Source: a virus
IMG/VR virus record: IMGVR_UViG_3300025671_009225
Coordinates: 1 to 35,360 of that record
Length of the DNA stretch: 35,360 nucleotides
Direction: 5' to 3' (one strand)
Shown here: positions 8,634 through 17,113 of the stretch, piece after piece
How positions within the stretch are numbered: position 1 is the first letter of the stretch
Layout: each line of letters begins with the position of its first letter
Made by a program: the position numbers and the translations under genes
Notes under the pieces: generated by a model
Databases searched by the model: none
What the model saw: the letters and a program-made list of their open reading frames with translations, nothing else
Told to the model about the DNA's origin: nothing

Positions 8634-9014
8634 ATGGAATTTGGAGTATATGAAAAAATTATAAAAGAAGGTGAACGTGTTGAGTGGTATGGCACAGAAG
8701 TACCCCAAAAATTGATAACGGCTTCCGTTAGATTAGCAGCTGAAAACTTAGCACACGAGATAGATAAATTAGAAAGTGAGATAGGTGAAGAAAAAACACC
8801 AAAAACACAATCTAAAAGAGGTTATATAGAGGTACTAAAATCCAACCTAAAAAACCTACCTTACACGTTTAACGGTGATGTTCTTTTGAGAAAAAAACAA
8901 AAAATCGAAGAACAAATGAAACCAAAAGTAGAAAAAAAGAGTAAAACAAAAAGTAGGACAACTAAAAAGAGTAGTTCAACAAAGAATAGTGATTTAATAT
9001 TTGGAAAAAAGTAA
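8634..9014 (+). CDS. hypothetical protein with basic Ser/Lys tail, 126 aa
   Basis: Not recognised. Residues 1-90 look helical. The tail from about 95 is rich in Lys, Ser and Thr (KKSKTKSRTTKKSSSTKN), as in nucleic-acid-binding tails. It stands between a strong promoter and the sigma-factor gene, so the two are probably one transcript. A transcription accessory role is possible but unproven. Confidence 0.75.
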   Translation: MEFGVYEKIIKEGERVEWYGTEVPQKLITASVRLAAENLAHEIDKLESEIGEEKTPKTQSKRGYIEVLKSNLKNLPYTFNGDVLLRKKQKIEEQMKPKVEKKSKTKSRTTKKSSSTKNSDLIFGKK

Positions 9015-9020
9015 AAAGTT

Positions 9021-9842
9021 ATGAGTATGGTTAACACAAAAAGATTTATTGACACAACAGAAGATTCTATTTCTAGTTATTTAAAAGAAGTTAGAAAAGT
9101 AGATTTATTAACACCTGAGCAAGAACTTGAATTAACTAAAAAAGTTGCTGAAGGTGATAAAAAATCTTTGGATCATTTAGTTAACGCAAACCTAAGATTC
9201 GTTATATCTGTAGCAAAAGAATACCAAGGTCAAGGGGTTCCTTTACCTGATTTGATTAATGAGGGTAATTATGGTTTAATTAAGGCAGCAACAAAGTTTG
9301 ACCACACAAAAGGGTTTAGGTTTATATCTTACGCTGTTTGGTGGGTTAAACAATCTATTTTACAATCTTTATCTGATAATAGTAGAACGGTTAGGTTACC
9401 TATTAACATAACAAATCAATTATCTAAGATTAAAAAACATATAGCACAATTCGAACAAGAAAACCACAGGGAACCAACAGAAATAGATATGGACTTATCT
9501 GTTTTATTACACCCAAAGTGTTCTTCGTTAAATGATAAAATAAATGAAGATGGTGATGAAGTATTAGATTTGATAGCTGACAATACTTTTAATAGACCTG
9601 ATGAAGATTTTTATGGTGATGATATTTTAAAGAATGAATTAGAAAAAACTTTATCTATTTTAAATGATAGGGAACGAAATATTATTAGTATGTATTATGG
9701 TATCGATGGCCAATCTATGACATTGGAACAAATAGGTGATGAGTATGGTTTAACTAAAGAACGTATACGTCAAATCAAACAAAAGGGGTTAAGGAAATTA
9801 AGAAATAACTGTGTGAATTTACTTGAATTAACAAATAAATAG
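9021..9842 (+). CDS. RNA polymerase sigma-70 family factor, host-primary-like
   Basis: A complete sigma factor of 273 aa that lacks region 1.1. Region 1.2 is at about 16-48. Region 2 (57-127) includes NLRFVISVAK, LPDLINEGNYGLIKAA and the -10 recognition helix FISYAVWWVKQSILQSL. Region 3 (128-175) is short and diverged. Region 4 (207-262) includes TLEQIGDEYGLTKERIRQIK. It is much closer to Bacteroidota primary sigma factors than to T4 gp55, which suggests capture from a host. It probably redirects host RNA polymerase. Its targets could be the ATATTTATA sites in the late block. A second ATG lies two codons in (MSM). Confidence 0.93.
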   Translation: MSMVNTKRFIDTTEDSISSYLKEVRKVDLLTPEQELELTKKVAEGDKKSLDHLVNANLRFVISVAKEYQGQGVPLPDLINEGNYGLIKAATKFDHTKGFRFISYAVWWVKQSILQSLSDNSRTVRLPINITNQLSKIKKHIAQFEQENHREPTEIDMDLSVLLHPKCSSLNDKINEDGDEVLDLIADNTFNRPDEDFYGDDILKNELEKTLSILNDRERNIISMYYGIDGQSMTLEQIGDEYGLTKERIRQIKQKGLRKLRNNCVNLLELTNK

Positions 9843-9865
9843 ATTTAAATACCAACCACTAAATT

Positions 9866-9896
9866 AAACCACATCTTAATAGGTGTGGTTTTTTTT
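9866..9896 (+). terminator. Rho-independent terminator after sigma gene
   Basis: A 10-bp stem (AAACCACATC with GGTGTGGTTT, one G-T pair), a 6-nt loop TTAATA and a run of T's. It ends the replication/sigma transcription unit. Confidence 0.92.
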
Positions 9897-9906
9897 CATT
9901 CTGTTA

Positions 9907-9941
9907 ATATTTATATAAAAAATTGTTTATATATACTTTTG
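9907..9941 (+). promoter_or_regulatory. composite promoter region before membrane-protein genes
   Basis: ATATTTATA (9907-9915) is followed by a TACTTTTG -7 box (9934-9941), with a TTTA in the -33 position. Either or both may drive the 9974-13377 genes. The ATATTTATA part recurs before other late-type genes in the window. Confidence 0.5.
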
Positions 9942-9973
9942 AGATAAAAACTATTATAATTAAATAAAAAAAT

Positions 9974-10282
9974 ATGAAAAAGATTATTGAGGTTATTAAA
10001 AAATATAAAACATACATTTTAGGTGTTTTATTATTGTTTTTCTTTTTTAAGTCGTGCACAAAATCTACACAAATTAAAAGGTTAGAAAAAACTAATTTAA
10101 AACATGAGGTTGTAATCGATAGTTTAAAACAAAAACTAGACAGCATACCTGAAGTTATTAGGGTAGAAAAAATAAACATACATCTTGAGTATGATAATTG
10201 GATTGCTGGTAAAGATAGGGGATCACAACTTATGGAATTACATAAGTTAGTTAAAAATAACATTAAAGAATTACAAAAATAA
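9974..10282 (+). CDS. small membrane-anchored protein, 102 aa
   Basis: One N-terminal membrane segment (residues 12-28, YILGVLLLFFFFKSC) is followed by a periplasm-facing helical part (RLEKTNLKHEVVIDSLKQKL). The shape is that of an Rz-like inner-membrane spanin or an anchored adaptor. The Cys after the hydrophobic stretch could be a lipobox but lacks the usual small residues. The amidase gene lies two genes downstream, which fits a lysis role but does not prove it. Confidence 0.7.
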   Translation: MKKIIEVIKKYKTYILGVLLLFFFFKSCTKSTQIKRLEKTNLKHEVVIDSLKQKLDSIPEVIRVEKINIHLEYDNWIAGKDRGSQLMELHKLVKNNIKELQK

Positions 10283-10288
10283 TTAGTA

Positions 10289-11137
10289 ATGAAGAATATA
10301 TGGAATTGGATTAAGAATAACCCTAATAGAAGTATGTTCCTAATACCGATATTGTTGGTTGCTGGAATTTCTATTTCACACGTTGTTACTTGGTACGATA
10401 TGGCAAACCCGATTAATTGGGCAATTTACTTATCTATCTCTATTGAGGTAGGTGCTTTAGCTGCTTTAATAGCCGCAACAAATAAAATTAAAGGTGGTAT
10501 TTGGTTTATGTTTGGAATTGTAACCTTAATACAAATGATTGGTAACATATTCTTTTCTTATAAAGAAATTGATGTTAATGGAGAATTATTTAAGTCGTGG
10601 GTTGAATTAACTGGTCCTATATGGGAATTAATGGGAACTGAAACAACTGATATTGTTGGTGTTAAAAGATGGTTAGCATTTTTAGAAGGTGGTCTACTAC
10701 CTATCATATCTTTAACATCGTTACATTTCTTCGTTAAGTATGAAAAACCAACTAGTGTAAAAAATACACAGGTTGAGCCAAATGAGGATTTAACCCCAAA
10801 AATGAAAAAAACTATTATCGAAAAAGAAAAAAAACAATACACTGAAAACGAACCAACCGATATTATTTTCACACCTACAGAAGAATTTTTAGAAGGTGTT
10901 GATTCTATGGATGAAGAAGAATGGGATGAAGACCATGCTTTGGATTTGGTGATGAATCAGATGGTTGAGGATTTGGAGGATGATATTGATTTTAAAGAAG
11001 AAGAAGTTGGTACAGAAACTAAAGACGAAAAAATAGAAATTAAAAATAAAGGTGAAGAATTAAGTAATACTTGGAAAAAAGTTGTTAAAAACAAAATAAA
11101 CAAATATAAAAACGGGATTGGTAAATTAGGTGAATAA
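10289..11137 (+). CDS. polytopic membrane protein with acidic C-tail, 282 aa
   Basis: Four probable membrane segments at about 16-35, 45-65, 68-92 and 130-148, then a long Glu/Asp-rich cytoplasmic-type tail (MDEEEWDEDHALDLVMNQMV). ISISHVVTWYDMANPINWAI resembles membrane proteins of unknown function in other Bacteroidota phages, from memory. It could act as a holin, though four segments and a 130-residue tail are unusual for one. Its stop overlaps the amidase start by one base. Confidence 0.75.
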   Translation: MKNIWNWIKNNPNRSMFLIPILLVAGISISHVVTWYDMANPINWAIYLSISIEVGALAALIAATNKIKGGIWFMFGIVTLIQMIGNIFFSYKEIDVNGELFKSWVELTGPIWELMGTETTDIVGVKRWLAFLEGGLLPIISLTSLHFFVKYEKPTSVKNTQVEPNEDLTPKMKKTIIEKEKKQYTENEPTDIIFTPTEEFLEGVDSMDEEEWDEDHALDLVMNQMVEDLEDDIDFKEEEVGTETKDEKIEIKNKGEELSNTWKKVVKNKINKYKNGIGKLGE

Positions 11138-11727
11138 TGTTAATTGATGATAAAACATATAAACTAAAAAAAACTAATTACTACCATGTAGAGTATCAAA
11201 AAACACAGATAGTTGTTGGTCATTCTTCTCGTAAAGATATGCGTCATGTAGAATCATGGTTAAACAGAAGAAATGGTAATTATAAAAAAACATCAGCATT
11301 CACAATAGACAAAAACGGAAAAGTATACCAACATTTTGACCCAAAATATTATTCAGATTTTTTATTAAACGAACAAGATAAATGTAATATATCTATTACT
11401 CTTGTTAATGAGGGTTGGTTAACAATAGATGATAATAATAATTTTGTTGATTGGCTTGGGCATATTTATAGTAAAAATGTAGATTTCACCGAGATTAGTT
11501 GGCGTGATTATAGATATTGGGTTAATTATACCGAAGAACAATATGAATCATTAAAAGAGTTATTAAACTACCTTTGTGATGAATTTACAATAAATAACGA
11601 TATTATGCCTAACAATGTTTATGATGAAAACGTTGATATTTTTAAGGGCATAACTTTTAGAAGTAATTATTATCAGGAATTAACCGATGTTAGTCCTGCA
11701 TTTAAAATAAATAAAATAATATCATGA
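11137..11727 (+). CDS. N-acetylmuramoyl-L-alanine amidase-like endolysin
   Basis: The layout of the Amidase_2/PGRP family: VVGHSS with the first zinc-ligand His (H29), AFTIDKNGKVYQHFDP, ISITLVNEGWL, and a C-terminal GITFRSNYYQELTDVSPAF. The usual second His ligand before the D-x-x-P motif is not evident (TFRSN in place of a T-H-x-D type sequence), so zinc binding may be altered. 196 aa with no signal peptide. It overlaps both neighbours, placing it in a membrane/lysis-type gene group. It cleaves the peptide from the glycan in peptidoglycan if active. Confidence 0.75.
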   Translation: MLIDDKTYKLKKTNYYHVEYQKTQIVVGHSSRKDMRHVESWLNRRNGNYKKTSAFTIDKNGKVYQHFDPKYYSDFLLNEQDKCNISITLVNEGWLTIDDNNNFVDWLGHIYSKNVDFTEISWRDYRYWVNYTEEQYESLKELLNYLCDEFTINNDIMPNNVYDENVDIFKGITFRSNYYQELTDVSPAFKINKIIS

Positions 11728-12260
11728 ACGAAAGAGAATTTTTAAAAAAGATTAGAAACCTACAAGAAAGTGGGAAAAAAATAGGTTTAACTGAAATGCC
11801 AATTATTACTGAGAAAAAAGAAAAAAGTGTTATTCAGTTGTTAAAAGAAAATAATATCCAAACCATCGAACCTGATGAACAACGTGAGGAAGAAAATAAG
11901 TTTAAGGATATTGTATCAAAGTTGGTTAAGTTTAACCCAATTAAAGTACACACAGAAAATGTTGAATGGTCTGGTCATTTAATAAGAGAAAATATTGATT
12001 GGTATTTTTCTTTGGACGACACGATTGGTTGTTATATTGATACAACAGAATTGATACAATTAAGAGACGAAACATTAGAAGTGCTTAAAAAATTAAGAGG
12101 TTATTATGATGTTTGGTCTGACGAGTGGTCAAATAGATTAACTGGTGGTTCTTCAGAAGAAACAAGTGATATGGATATGGATATGGGTGGTGAAACTACA
12201 CCTGAGGATATGGATATGGGTGCTGAAGAAGGTGATGAAGATACTGGTTTTGGGTTTTAA
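11724..12260 (+). CDS. hypothetical acidic-tailed protein, 178 aa
   Basis: The N-terminus (MNEREFLKKIRNLQESGKK) is a short amphipathic helix containing an L-x-E motif, a feature shared with other late proteins here. The middle is mixed alpha/beta (VEWSGHLIRENIDWYFSLDD). The C-terminus is a low-complexity acidic MDMDMGGE repeat. Function unknown. It overlaps the amidase gene by 4 bases. A virion or internal head protein is one possibility. Confidence 0.75.
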   Translation: MNEREFLKKIRNLQESGKKIGLTEMPIITEKKEKSVIQLLKENNIQTIEPDEQREEENKFKDIVSKLVKFNPIKVHTENVEWSGHLIRENIDWYFSLDDTIGCYIDTTELIQLRDETLEVLKKLRGYYDVWSDEWSNRLTGGSSEETSDMDMDMGGETTPEDMDMGAEEGDEDTGFGF

Positions 12261-12263
12261 TAA

Positions 12264-13043
12264 ATGAAAAAAGATAAGTTTTTATATGGTTTAATTATTG
12301 CGTTAATTTTAATGCTTATAGGTAGTACTTGGTATAATAGGGTACAACAAAATAAAATGCAAGAAAAAATAGAAGAATCTAATAAGGTTATTATTAGTAT
12401 GGATAAAACCACTAAAGAATCTGAAGGCCAATATTCTAAATTGGTAGATTACTTCAAAACAGAAAAAGAATTAAACCAACAACTAAGGTTAGAAAACAAA
12501 AAATTATTTAAAACAATAAAAAACCAAAATGAAAAATTGTTAATGATTAACAATACAATCGTGTCTATGAAATCACAAATAGAAGAAGGTTTTGGTTCTA
12601 TTGATAAAACAGATACAAATATAATAGATTTAAAATTAAAATACCCAAAAGAAGGTGAATCTTTTATTAATTGGAGTGGTTATGTAAATAGAAAAACAGC
12701 TTTTTATAAAGGTGAATGGGGTTTTGGTAAATTACCACTAAAAATTGTTATGACGGAAACTGATGGTGGTTTATGGAAATCTAGATTAGTTGGTCCTGAA
12801 TGGTTGGTTGTTGATTCAATACAAATTAATTCATTACCATTAAATAAACCTGAAGTTAAAAAACAATATGGTTTAATGTTGGGTGGTGGATACTACCATT
12901 CATTGGATAAAACACAAATTAATGAATTTAGTATTGGTGGTGGTATTAACTTAAACAACCACAAGTTTATTTTAAACATAACAACAAACAATACGATAGG
13001 CTTCAGTTATTACTACAATATCCTTAATTTTTCTAAAAAATAG
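12264..13043 (+). CDS. membrane-anchored coiled-coil protein with beta-rich C-terminus (spanin-like candidate)
   Basis: An inner-membrane segment at about 7-24 (LYGLIIALILMLIGSTWY), a long periplasmic coiled coil (30-110), then a beta-rich domain whose last 65 residues (KKQYGLMLGGGYYH, then NEFSIGGGINLNNHKFIL) look like outer-membrane beta hairpins with aromatic ends. Such a protein could span the periplasm, as unimolecular spanins do, though known u-spanins use a lipoprotein anchor. Similar coiled-coil proteins are common and unassigned in Bacteroidota phages. It is near the amidase gene. Confidence 0.7.
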   Translation: MKKDKFLYGLIIALILMLIGSTWYNRVQQNKMQEKIEESNKVIISMDKTTKESEGQYSKLVDYFKTEKELNQQLRLENKKLFKTIKNQNEKLLMINNTIVSMKSQIEEGFGSIDKTDTNIIDLKLKYPKEGESFINWSGYVNRKTAFYKGEWGFGKLPLKIVMTETDGGLWKSRLVGPEWLVVDSIQINSLPLNKPEVKKQYGLMLGGGYYHSLDKTQINEFSIGGGINLNNHKFILNITTNNTIGFSYYYNILNFSKK

Positions 13044-13047
13044 GATT

Positions 13048-13377
13048 ATGAGTAATGAAAAACAAAAAATCAGTAATTTATTAAAAGAGATTCAGGAAAA
13101 CAGCCATAAAAAAGTTCTTGTTTATAGTTTGGATGGGTGTCCAGCTTGTGAAGAATTAAAAGATAAGTTCGAAAGGATGGGGTTGGTTTATGAAAATATT
13201 GAAATGACCGACAATGATGAGATGTGGGATAAATTAACACAAATGGGTGGTAGTGAATATGTTCCCCAAGTTAAGGTTGAAAATTATCTTATTAAGGAAG
13301 ATGAATATGAAGATGTTAATGAACTTATTGGAAAAACCTTATCAAACTTATTAGAAAGAAAAATCATTATTAAATAA
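13048..13377 (+). CDS. glutaredoxin/thioredoxin-fold protein
   Basis: A CPAC redox motif (C31-C34) follows VLVYSLDG, and the cis-Pro lies in EYVPQV (P73). This is the thioredoxin fold of glutaredoxins, and phage versions usually reduce ribonucleotide reductase. It has an extra 20-residue N-terminal helix (KISNLLKEIQE) with LxE/IxE sites, absent from ordinary glutaredoxins. It sits among late-type genes and no reductase gene is visible, so its partner is uncertain. Confidence 0.8.
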   Translation: MSNEKQKISNLLKEIQENSHKKVLVYSLDGCPACEELKDKFERMGLVYENIEMTDNDEMWDKLTQMGGSEYVPQVKVENYLIKEDEYEDVNELIGKTLSNLLERKIIIK

Positions 13378-13395
13378 TTTTTTTCATTATTCACA

Positions 13396-13404
13396 ATATT
13401 TATA
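13396..13404 (+). promoter_or_regulatory. putative late promoter ATATTTATA
   Basis: The 9-bp element lies 33 bases before the ATG of the 52-residue gene, in an A/T-only gap. The same element precedes several other late-type genes. Confidence 0.5.
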
Positions 13405-13436
13405 TATAAAATAACTTATTTATAAAATATAAAAAA

Positions 13437-13595
13437 ATGGCAAAAAAAGTATTAAAGTACACGGAAGAAGAATTCGTAGCATTGTTAGAAAACATCGTTA
13501 AAAGAGTTCAAAAAGAAGAAAGATTGAATGAATCGAGAGAAGCTAGAAAACAATCTATCAGAGAATCAGTAAAAAGAAGAGGTACTCGTAAGTAA
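13437..13595 (+). CDS. small basic protein, 52 aa
   Basis: A short frame from ATG 13437 to TAA 13595, where the stop overlaps the next start (TAATG). It begins MAKKVLKYTEEEFVALLENI and ends with a basic SIRESVKRRGTRK tail. The head is acidic and helical, the tail positively charged, so it may bind nucleic acid or a capsid surface. It follows a putative late promoter. No family was recognised. Confidence 0.75.
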   Translation: MAKKVLKYTEEEFVALLENIVKRVQKEERLNESREARKQSIRESVKRRGTRK

Positions 13596-13864
13596 TGAAA
13601 AAAGTTATTAAACAAATCTTAAAAGAGGAGTTAACTCGTGCAGATAAGGCTGAAATTAAAAAATTGGCTAGAACTGAATTCGAGGATATGCTTAAATCTA
13701 CGGATATTAAGAAAAAAATCGAAGATTTGGTTAAGAAACAACTTAAAACAGATAAACCAACACAAAAAGAGGTTGCTGATATAACCCAAAAAGTGTTGGT
13801 TCAGTTCTATAAAACTATGTGGACCCGAAGAAACTTTTGGGCTAACAAATTGGATAATATATAA
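13595..13864 (+). CDS. putative virion/head-associated protein, 89 aa
   Basis: The N-terminus MKKVIKQILKEELTR resembles the leaders of the genes at 29331 and 30337 and includes a possible cleavage site (LKE). The rest is helical and ends LVQFYKTMWTRRNFWANKL. Proteins with the 'LYKTLWxRRxFW' ending occur in large phages and have no assigned function, from memory. It overlaps the next gene by one base. Confidence 0.75.
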   Translation: MKKVIKQILKEELTRADKAEIKKLARTEFEDMLKSTDIKKKIEDLVKKQLKTDKPTQKEVADITQKVLVQFYKTMWTRRNFWANKLDNI

Positions 13865-15417
13865 TGAGTAACGATTTTGATTGGTTGGAGGGTGTTGATT
13901 ACCCTAGATTCGAACCTGAAGTTGGTATGAGGGTAATGAATATTCGTATGAATGATTCTGACCCTGTTGATGAGGGTATGATGGGTACAATCACTACAAT
14001 CGATTCATTAGGTACTATCCATGTTAGATGGGATGATGGTAGAAGATTAGGTTTAATTCCTGGTGAAGATGAATATACCATTCTAGGACATATAGTTGAG
14101 GATTCTAACCCAAAACCTGTTTTAAGAAATTCTAATTCAACACCAGCAGGAAAATCCTTAAATAAAAACTTTAAGGCAGGACTTAGAAAAGGCGGTGTTA
14201 AAGATATTAAGGTTGAAACTGAAAAAATTAAAGGTGGTAAAGCAGATAAATTAACACCTGAAGATTTGGCTAAAAAACATAGTGTATCTGTTGATTCTAT
14301 TAAAAAAGAAATCCAAGTAGGTATTAAAATAGAAATGGAACATACTGATTCTAAGGAAATGGCTAAAGAAATCGTTATGGATCATTTATCAGAATTCCCT
14401 GATTACTACTCTAATAAAAAATACGGGTTAAAGGCATCGGAAAAGGGGTTAGAAAAAGATTTGGAAGAAACAACGATGGCTGGTTCAGCTGGAGCATACT
14501 CAGCACCACTATTCGGTGAAAAAAAGAAAAACGAATCTAAAACTATTAAGGTTGGTGATTTGGTTAATGAAGTTGTGACCACTTATAATAAAGATTTTGA
14601 AAACCAAGATAACACTGCTTGGGCTGATAAAAATAAAGATGGTTGGAAATGGAATGATACACCTATATTTACTGGTGGTGAAATTGTTGATTTGATAACT
14701 AAAATGAAATCTACATGGGATGATAAAAATATGGATGTATCTAAAGAGTGGGAAAAAATACAAAATCAAGAAATATCTAAAAAAGAAACCAAATTAAAAA
14801 AACAAATTAAAGAAGGTAAAACCAAAAAAAATAAAAAAGAAGAGAAGGATGATATTGAGGAAACAACAACATTTTCTTCTGTTTGGGGTGTAAATGGACC
14901 ACCTGTTGGACCTATTGCCTTCGCAAGAAAAGGTGACCACAAACCATCTAAAAAACCTATATGGAAGGGAGGACAAATCATTCAAAAGGTTAGCAAATCG
15001 GACATTTTGAATGAGATAAACGACATTAAGTTTGTAAAAGGTGGTAAGTTTGTTAAGATAAAAGATAAGTGCTCCAAGTACAATAATAACGAACATTGTA
15101 GTCAAGGAGCCATTGATGACCCATTAGAGTTAAGTGATACAACTTTTGAGAATATTAAAGAGGTGTCTAGGTTAACAGGTATATCCGAACAAGATATTAT
15201 TAAAAGAATATTAGAAAGTAATAAACAATTACCAACACAAAAAATGAAATATTGGTTTAATTTTTCGTATAACAAACCATCTGAAACTATGGATGAATTG
15301 GAGTTAGATGAATTTTATTCTAAAATGAAACAAGAATTTATAGATGATTTTGAATCAGAATTAAGTGGTTTAACCTATACAGAAAAGTGTGATTTATTTG
15401 ATGATTTAGCTTATTAA
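13864..15417 (+). CDS. modular virion-type protein with DUF4314-like domain
   Basis: It starts directly with MSNDFDWLEGV, the NDFDW motif shared with genes at 29331-33249. Residues 18-75 resemble DUF4314 (GMMGTITTIDSLGTIHVRWD, then GRRLGLIPGEDEYTIL), a small beta domain. Around 198-213 is ETTMAGSAGAYSAPLFG, a linker type seen in phage structural proteins. The C-terminal part has GGKFVKIKDKCSKY and HCSQGAID with several Cys, then an acidic end. ILNEINDI is a further possible LxE site. The mosaic suggests a head or internal protein processed or assembled from cassettes. 517 aa; function unproven. Confidence 0.75.
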   Translation: MSNDFDWLEGVDYPRFEPEVGMRVMNIRMNDSDPVDEGMMGTITTIDSLGTIHVRWDDGRRLGLIPGEDEYTILGHIVEDSNPKPVLRNSNSTPAGKSLNKNFKAGLRKGGVKDIKVETEKIKGGKADKLTPEDLAKKHSVSVDSIKKEIQVGIKIEMEHTDSKEMAKEIVMDHLSEFPDYYSNKKYGLKASEKGLEKDLEETTMAGSAGAYSAPLFGEKKKNESKTIKVGDLVNEVVTTYNKDFENQDNTAWADKNKDGWKWNDTPIFTGGEIVDLITKMKSTWDDKNMDVSKEWEKIQNQEISKKETKLKKQIKEGKTKKNKKEEKDDIEETTTFSSVWGVNGPPVGPIAFARKGDHKPSKKPIWKGGQIIQKVSKSDILNEINDIKFVKGGKFVKIKDKCSKYNNNEHCSQGAIDDPLELSDTTFENIKEVSRLTGISEQDIIKRILESNKQLPTQKMKYWFNFSYNKPSETMDELELDEFYSKMKQEFIDDFESELSGLTYTEKCDLFDDLAY

Positions 15418-15429
15418 CTAAAATAATAG

Positions 15430-15438
15430 ATATTTATA
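15430..15438 (+). promoter_or_regulatory. putative late promoter ATATTTATA
   Basis: The element sits 18 bases before the ATG at 15456 and is followed by an A-rich leader. Same 9 bases as at 13396, 16471 and 29318. Confidence 0.5.
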
Positions 15439-15455
15439 TATAAAAAAGAATAATT

Positions 15456-16415
15456 ATGTCAAAAAACATTAAAAAATTAATAAAAAAAGGTTTAGACCAA
15501 TTGTTGGAAACAAAAGGTTTTGAACATATGGAAGTTGCTTTCGGTGTTAAAGAAAAAAGTGATAACTTATCTGATGCTGAAAAGAAACAATTCGAAGGTA
15601 TGACATCAGTTCAAGATAAAGAAACTGGTTTGGTTAATTTGGGTGAACCATCAGCACAACCAAAATTAAATAAAGTTCATAAAGAAGACGCTAAAGATGC
15701 TGAAGATTATTATAAAGAGGTTGAATCTAAAATGAAGAAATTTCAAGAAACATCTGAATCAGAACCATCACAAATTGGTGAATCTTTTGAAGCGCCAAAG
15801 GTTAATAGAGAAGACGACCAATTGGAAGATATGGAAGTTTACGATACAGAAGCTTTAGGACCTGGTATGTTAGCATTAAAATATGATAATGAAGGAACAC
15901 CTGTTCACGATAAGTTCAAACAAAGAATGGAAGATATGAATGGTGATGACTTAACATATAAAAAGTTAAAAGGTTATGGTGAAAAATATTTAAAACATAA
16001 ATATGAAAAACCTGACGAATACCACCAAACACCAAAAGTCAGAATAACTAGTGAATCTGATGTAACAAAAACTTATATGGATGTGTTAGAAGAAAATATC
16101 TTCAAGGTTAAAGGAACAATTAAAAACAACGAACAAGTTATTAAATTGGTTGATAAACTACCTTCAAGAATTAAAGTTAACGAAACTATATTTGCTGTTA
16201 CAGATGGTGAAAACGAATATAGATTAATATGGGAAGGTGATTCAAATGGTGAAGCAATTATTACACATGAAAAAAACAATAACCTTGTTAATGAAAACAT
16301 CGAAAAGATGAAACATTTATGGGGTTTTAAATCTTCTAACACAACAAAGAAAACCATTAAAGAGGGGAATGATGATGTTTTCTATAAAATGATGAATAAT
16401 GTTAGAAAAAAATAA
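15456..16415 (+). CDS. putative phage structural/internal protein, 319 aa
   Basis: A basic amphipathic N-terminus (MSKNIKKLIKKGLDQLLE, with an LLE site) precedes an acidic, Lys/Glu-rich body. EALGPGMLALKYDNEGTPVH and the ending IKEGNDDVFYKMMNNVRKK resemble phage proteins of unknown function that accompany structural genes, from memory. It is a single-gene unit between a putative late promoter and a strong terminator, which suggests high, separate late expression. Confidence 0.75.
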   Translation: MSKNIKKLIKKGLDQLLETKGFEHMEVAFGVKEKSDNLSDAEKKQFEGMTSVQDKETGLVNLGEPSAQPKLNKVHKEDAKDAEDYYKEVESKMKKFQETSESEPSQIGESFEAPKVNREDDQLEDMEVYDTEALGPGMLALKYDNEGTPVHDKFKQRMEDMNGDDLTYKKLKGYGEKYLKHKYEKPDEYHQTPKVRITSESDVTKTYMDVLEENIFKVKGTIKNNEQVIKLVDKLPSRIKVNETIFAVTDGENEYRLIWEGDSNGEAIITHEKNNNLVNENIEKMKHLWGFKSSNTTKKTIKEGNDDVFYKMMNNVRKK

Positions 16416-16434
16416 TTTATAATAAATTATAAAA

Positions 16435-16464
16435 AAATAAGGTCCATTGAGACCTTATTTTTTT
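16435..16464 (+). terminator. Rho-independent terminator
   Basis: A 10-bp perfect stem, AAATAAGGTC with GACCTTATTT, a 6-nt loop CATTGA and a T-run. Confidence 0.92.
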
Positions 16465-16470
16465 GCTAGC

Positions 16471-16479
16471 ATATTTATA
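16471..16479 (+). promoter_or_regulatory. putative late promoter ATATTTATA(AATA)
   Basis: It lies directly after the terminator and 17 bases before the lysozyme/chitinase start. The overlapping reading TATAAATA also equals the T4 late promoter core. Confidence 0.55.
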
Positions 16480-16496
16480 AATAAAAACAAAATAAA

Positions 16497-17111
16497 ATGA
16501 GTGTAAAAAAACTACAAGAAAAAATTGGTTCAACACCTGACGGAGCTTTCGGGCCAAACACATTAAGAAAGGCTATGGAGTTTTTCAAAATGTCACCTGA
16601 GAGAGCTGCTCATTTCTTTGCACAGACAGCACATGAGACTGGTGAATATAAGTTATTTACAGAAAACTTAAATTATTCAGTAAAAGGACTACAATCAATT
16701 TTTGGTAAATATTTCCCTGGTAATATGGAAGAGTCTTATGCTAGACAACCTGAAAAGATTGCTAACAGAGTATATGGTAATAGAATGGGTAATGGTGATG
16801 AGGAATCTGGTGATGGTTGGAAATATAGAGGTAGAGGAGCACTTCAATTAACAGGTAAGAATAATTATAAGGCTTTTTCAGAATATTTGGAGAAACCTGA
16901 GATATTAGATAACCCTGATTTGGTTTCTGATGAGTATGCTTTTGAATCGGCATTATTTTTCTTTGATAAGAATAAGTTATGGTCGATTTGTGATAAAGGT
17001 GTTACAGATGAAACAATTAAACAATTAACCAGAAGAATTAATGGTGGTTATAATGGGTTGGAACATAGAACGGAATTAACCAAGAAATATTATAAGTGGT
17101 TAAAAAAATAA
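16497..17111 (+). CDS. GH19 chitinase/lysozyme-like endolysin
   Basis: A glycoside hydrolase family 19 fold: FAQTAHETGEYKLF with the catalytic Glu (E47) and a second acidic residue at E50, YRGRGALQLTGKNNYKAF, and a C-terminal RRINGGYNGL. Residues 1-25 (LQEKIGSTPDGAFGPNT) are a fragment of a peptidoglycan-binding domain. Phage GH19 enzymes usually cut peptidoglycan rather than chitin. It is a second lytic enzyme besides the amidase-like protein and has its own putative late promoter. 204 aa is typical. Confidence 0.9.
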   Translation: MSVKKLQEKIGSTPDGAFGPNTLRKAMEFFKMSPERAAHFFAQTAHETGEYKLFTENLNYSVKGLQSIFGKYFPGNMEESYARQPEKIANRVYGNRMGNGDEESGDGWKYRGRGALQLTGKNNYKAFSEYLEKPEILDNPDLVSDEYAFESALFFFDKNKLWSICDKGVTDETIKQLTRRINGGYNGLEHRTELTKKYYKWLKK

Positions 17112-17113
17112 TA

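Noticed and set aside
13903-13920. GATTCGAACC resembling a tRNA TPsiC arm
   Set aside because: It encodes RFEP in a certain gene and no other tRNA arms are nearby.
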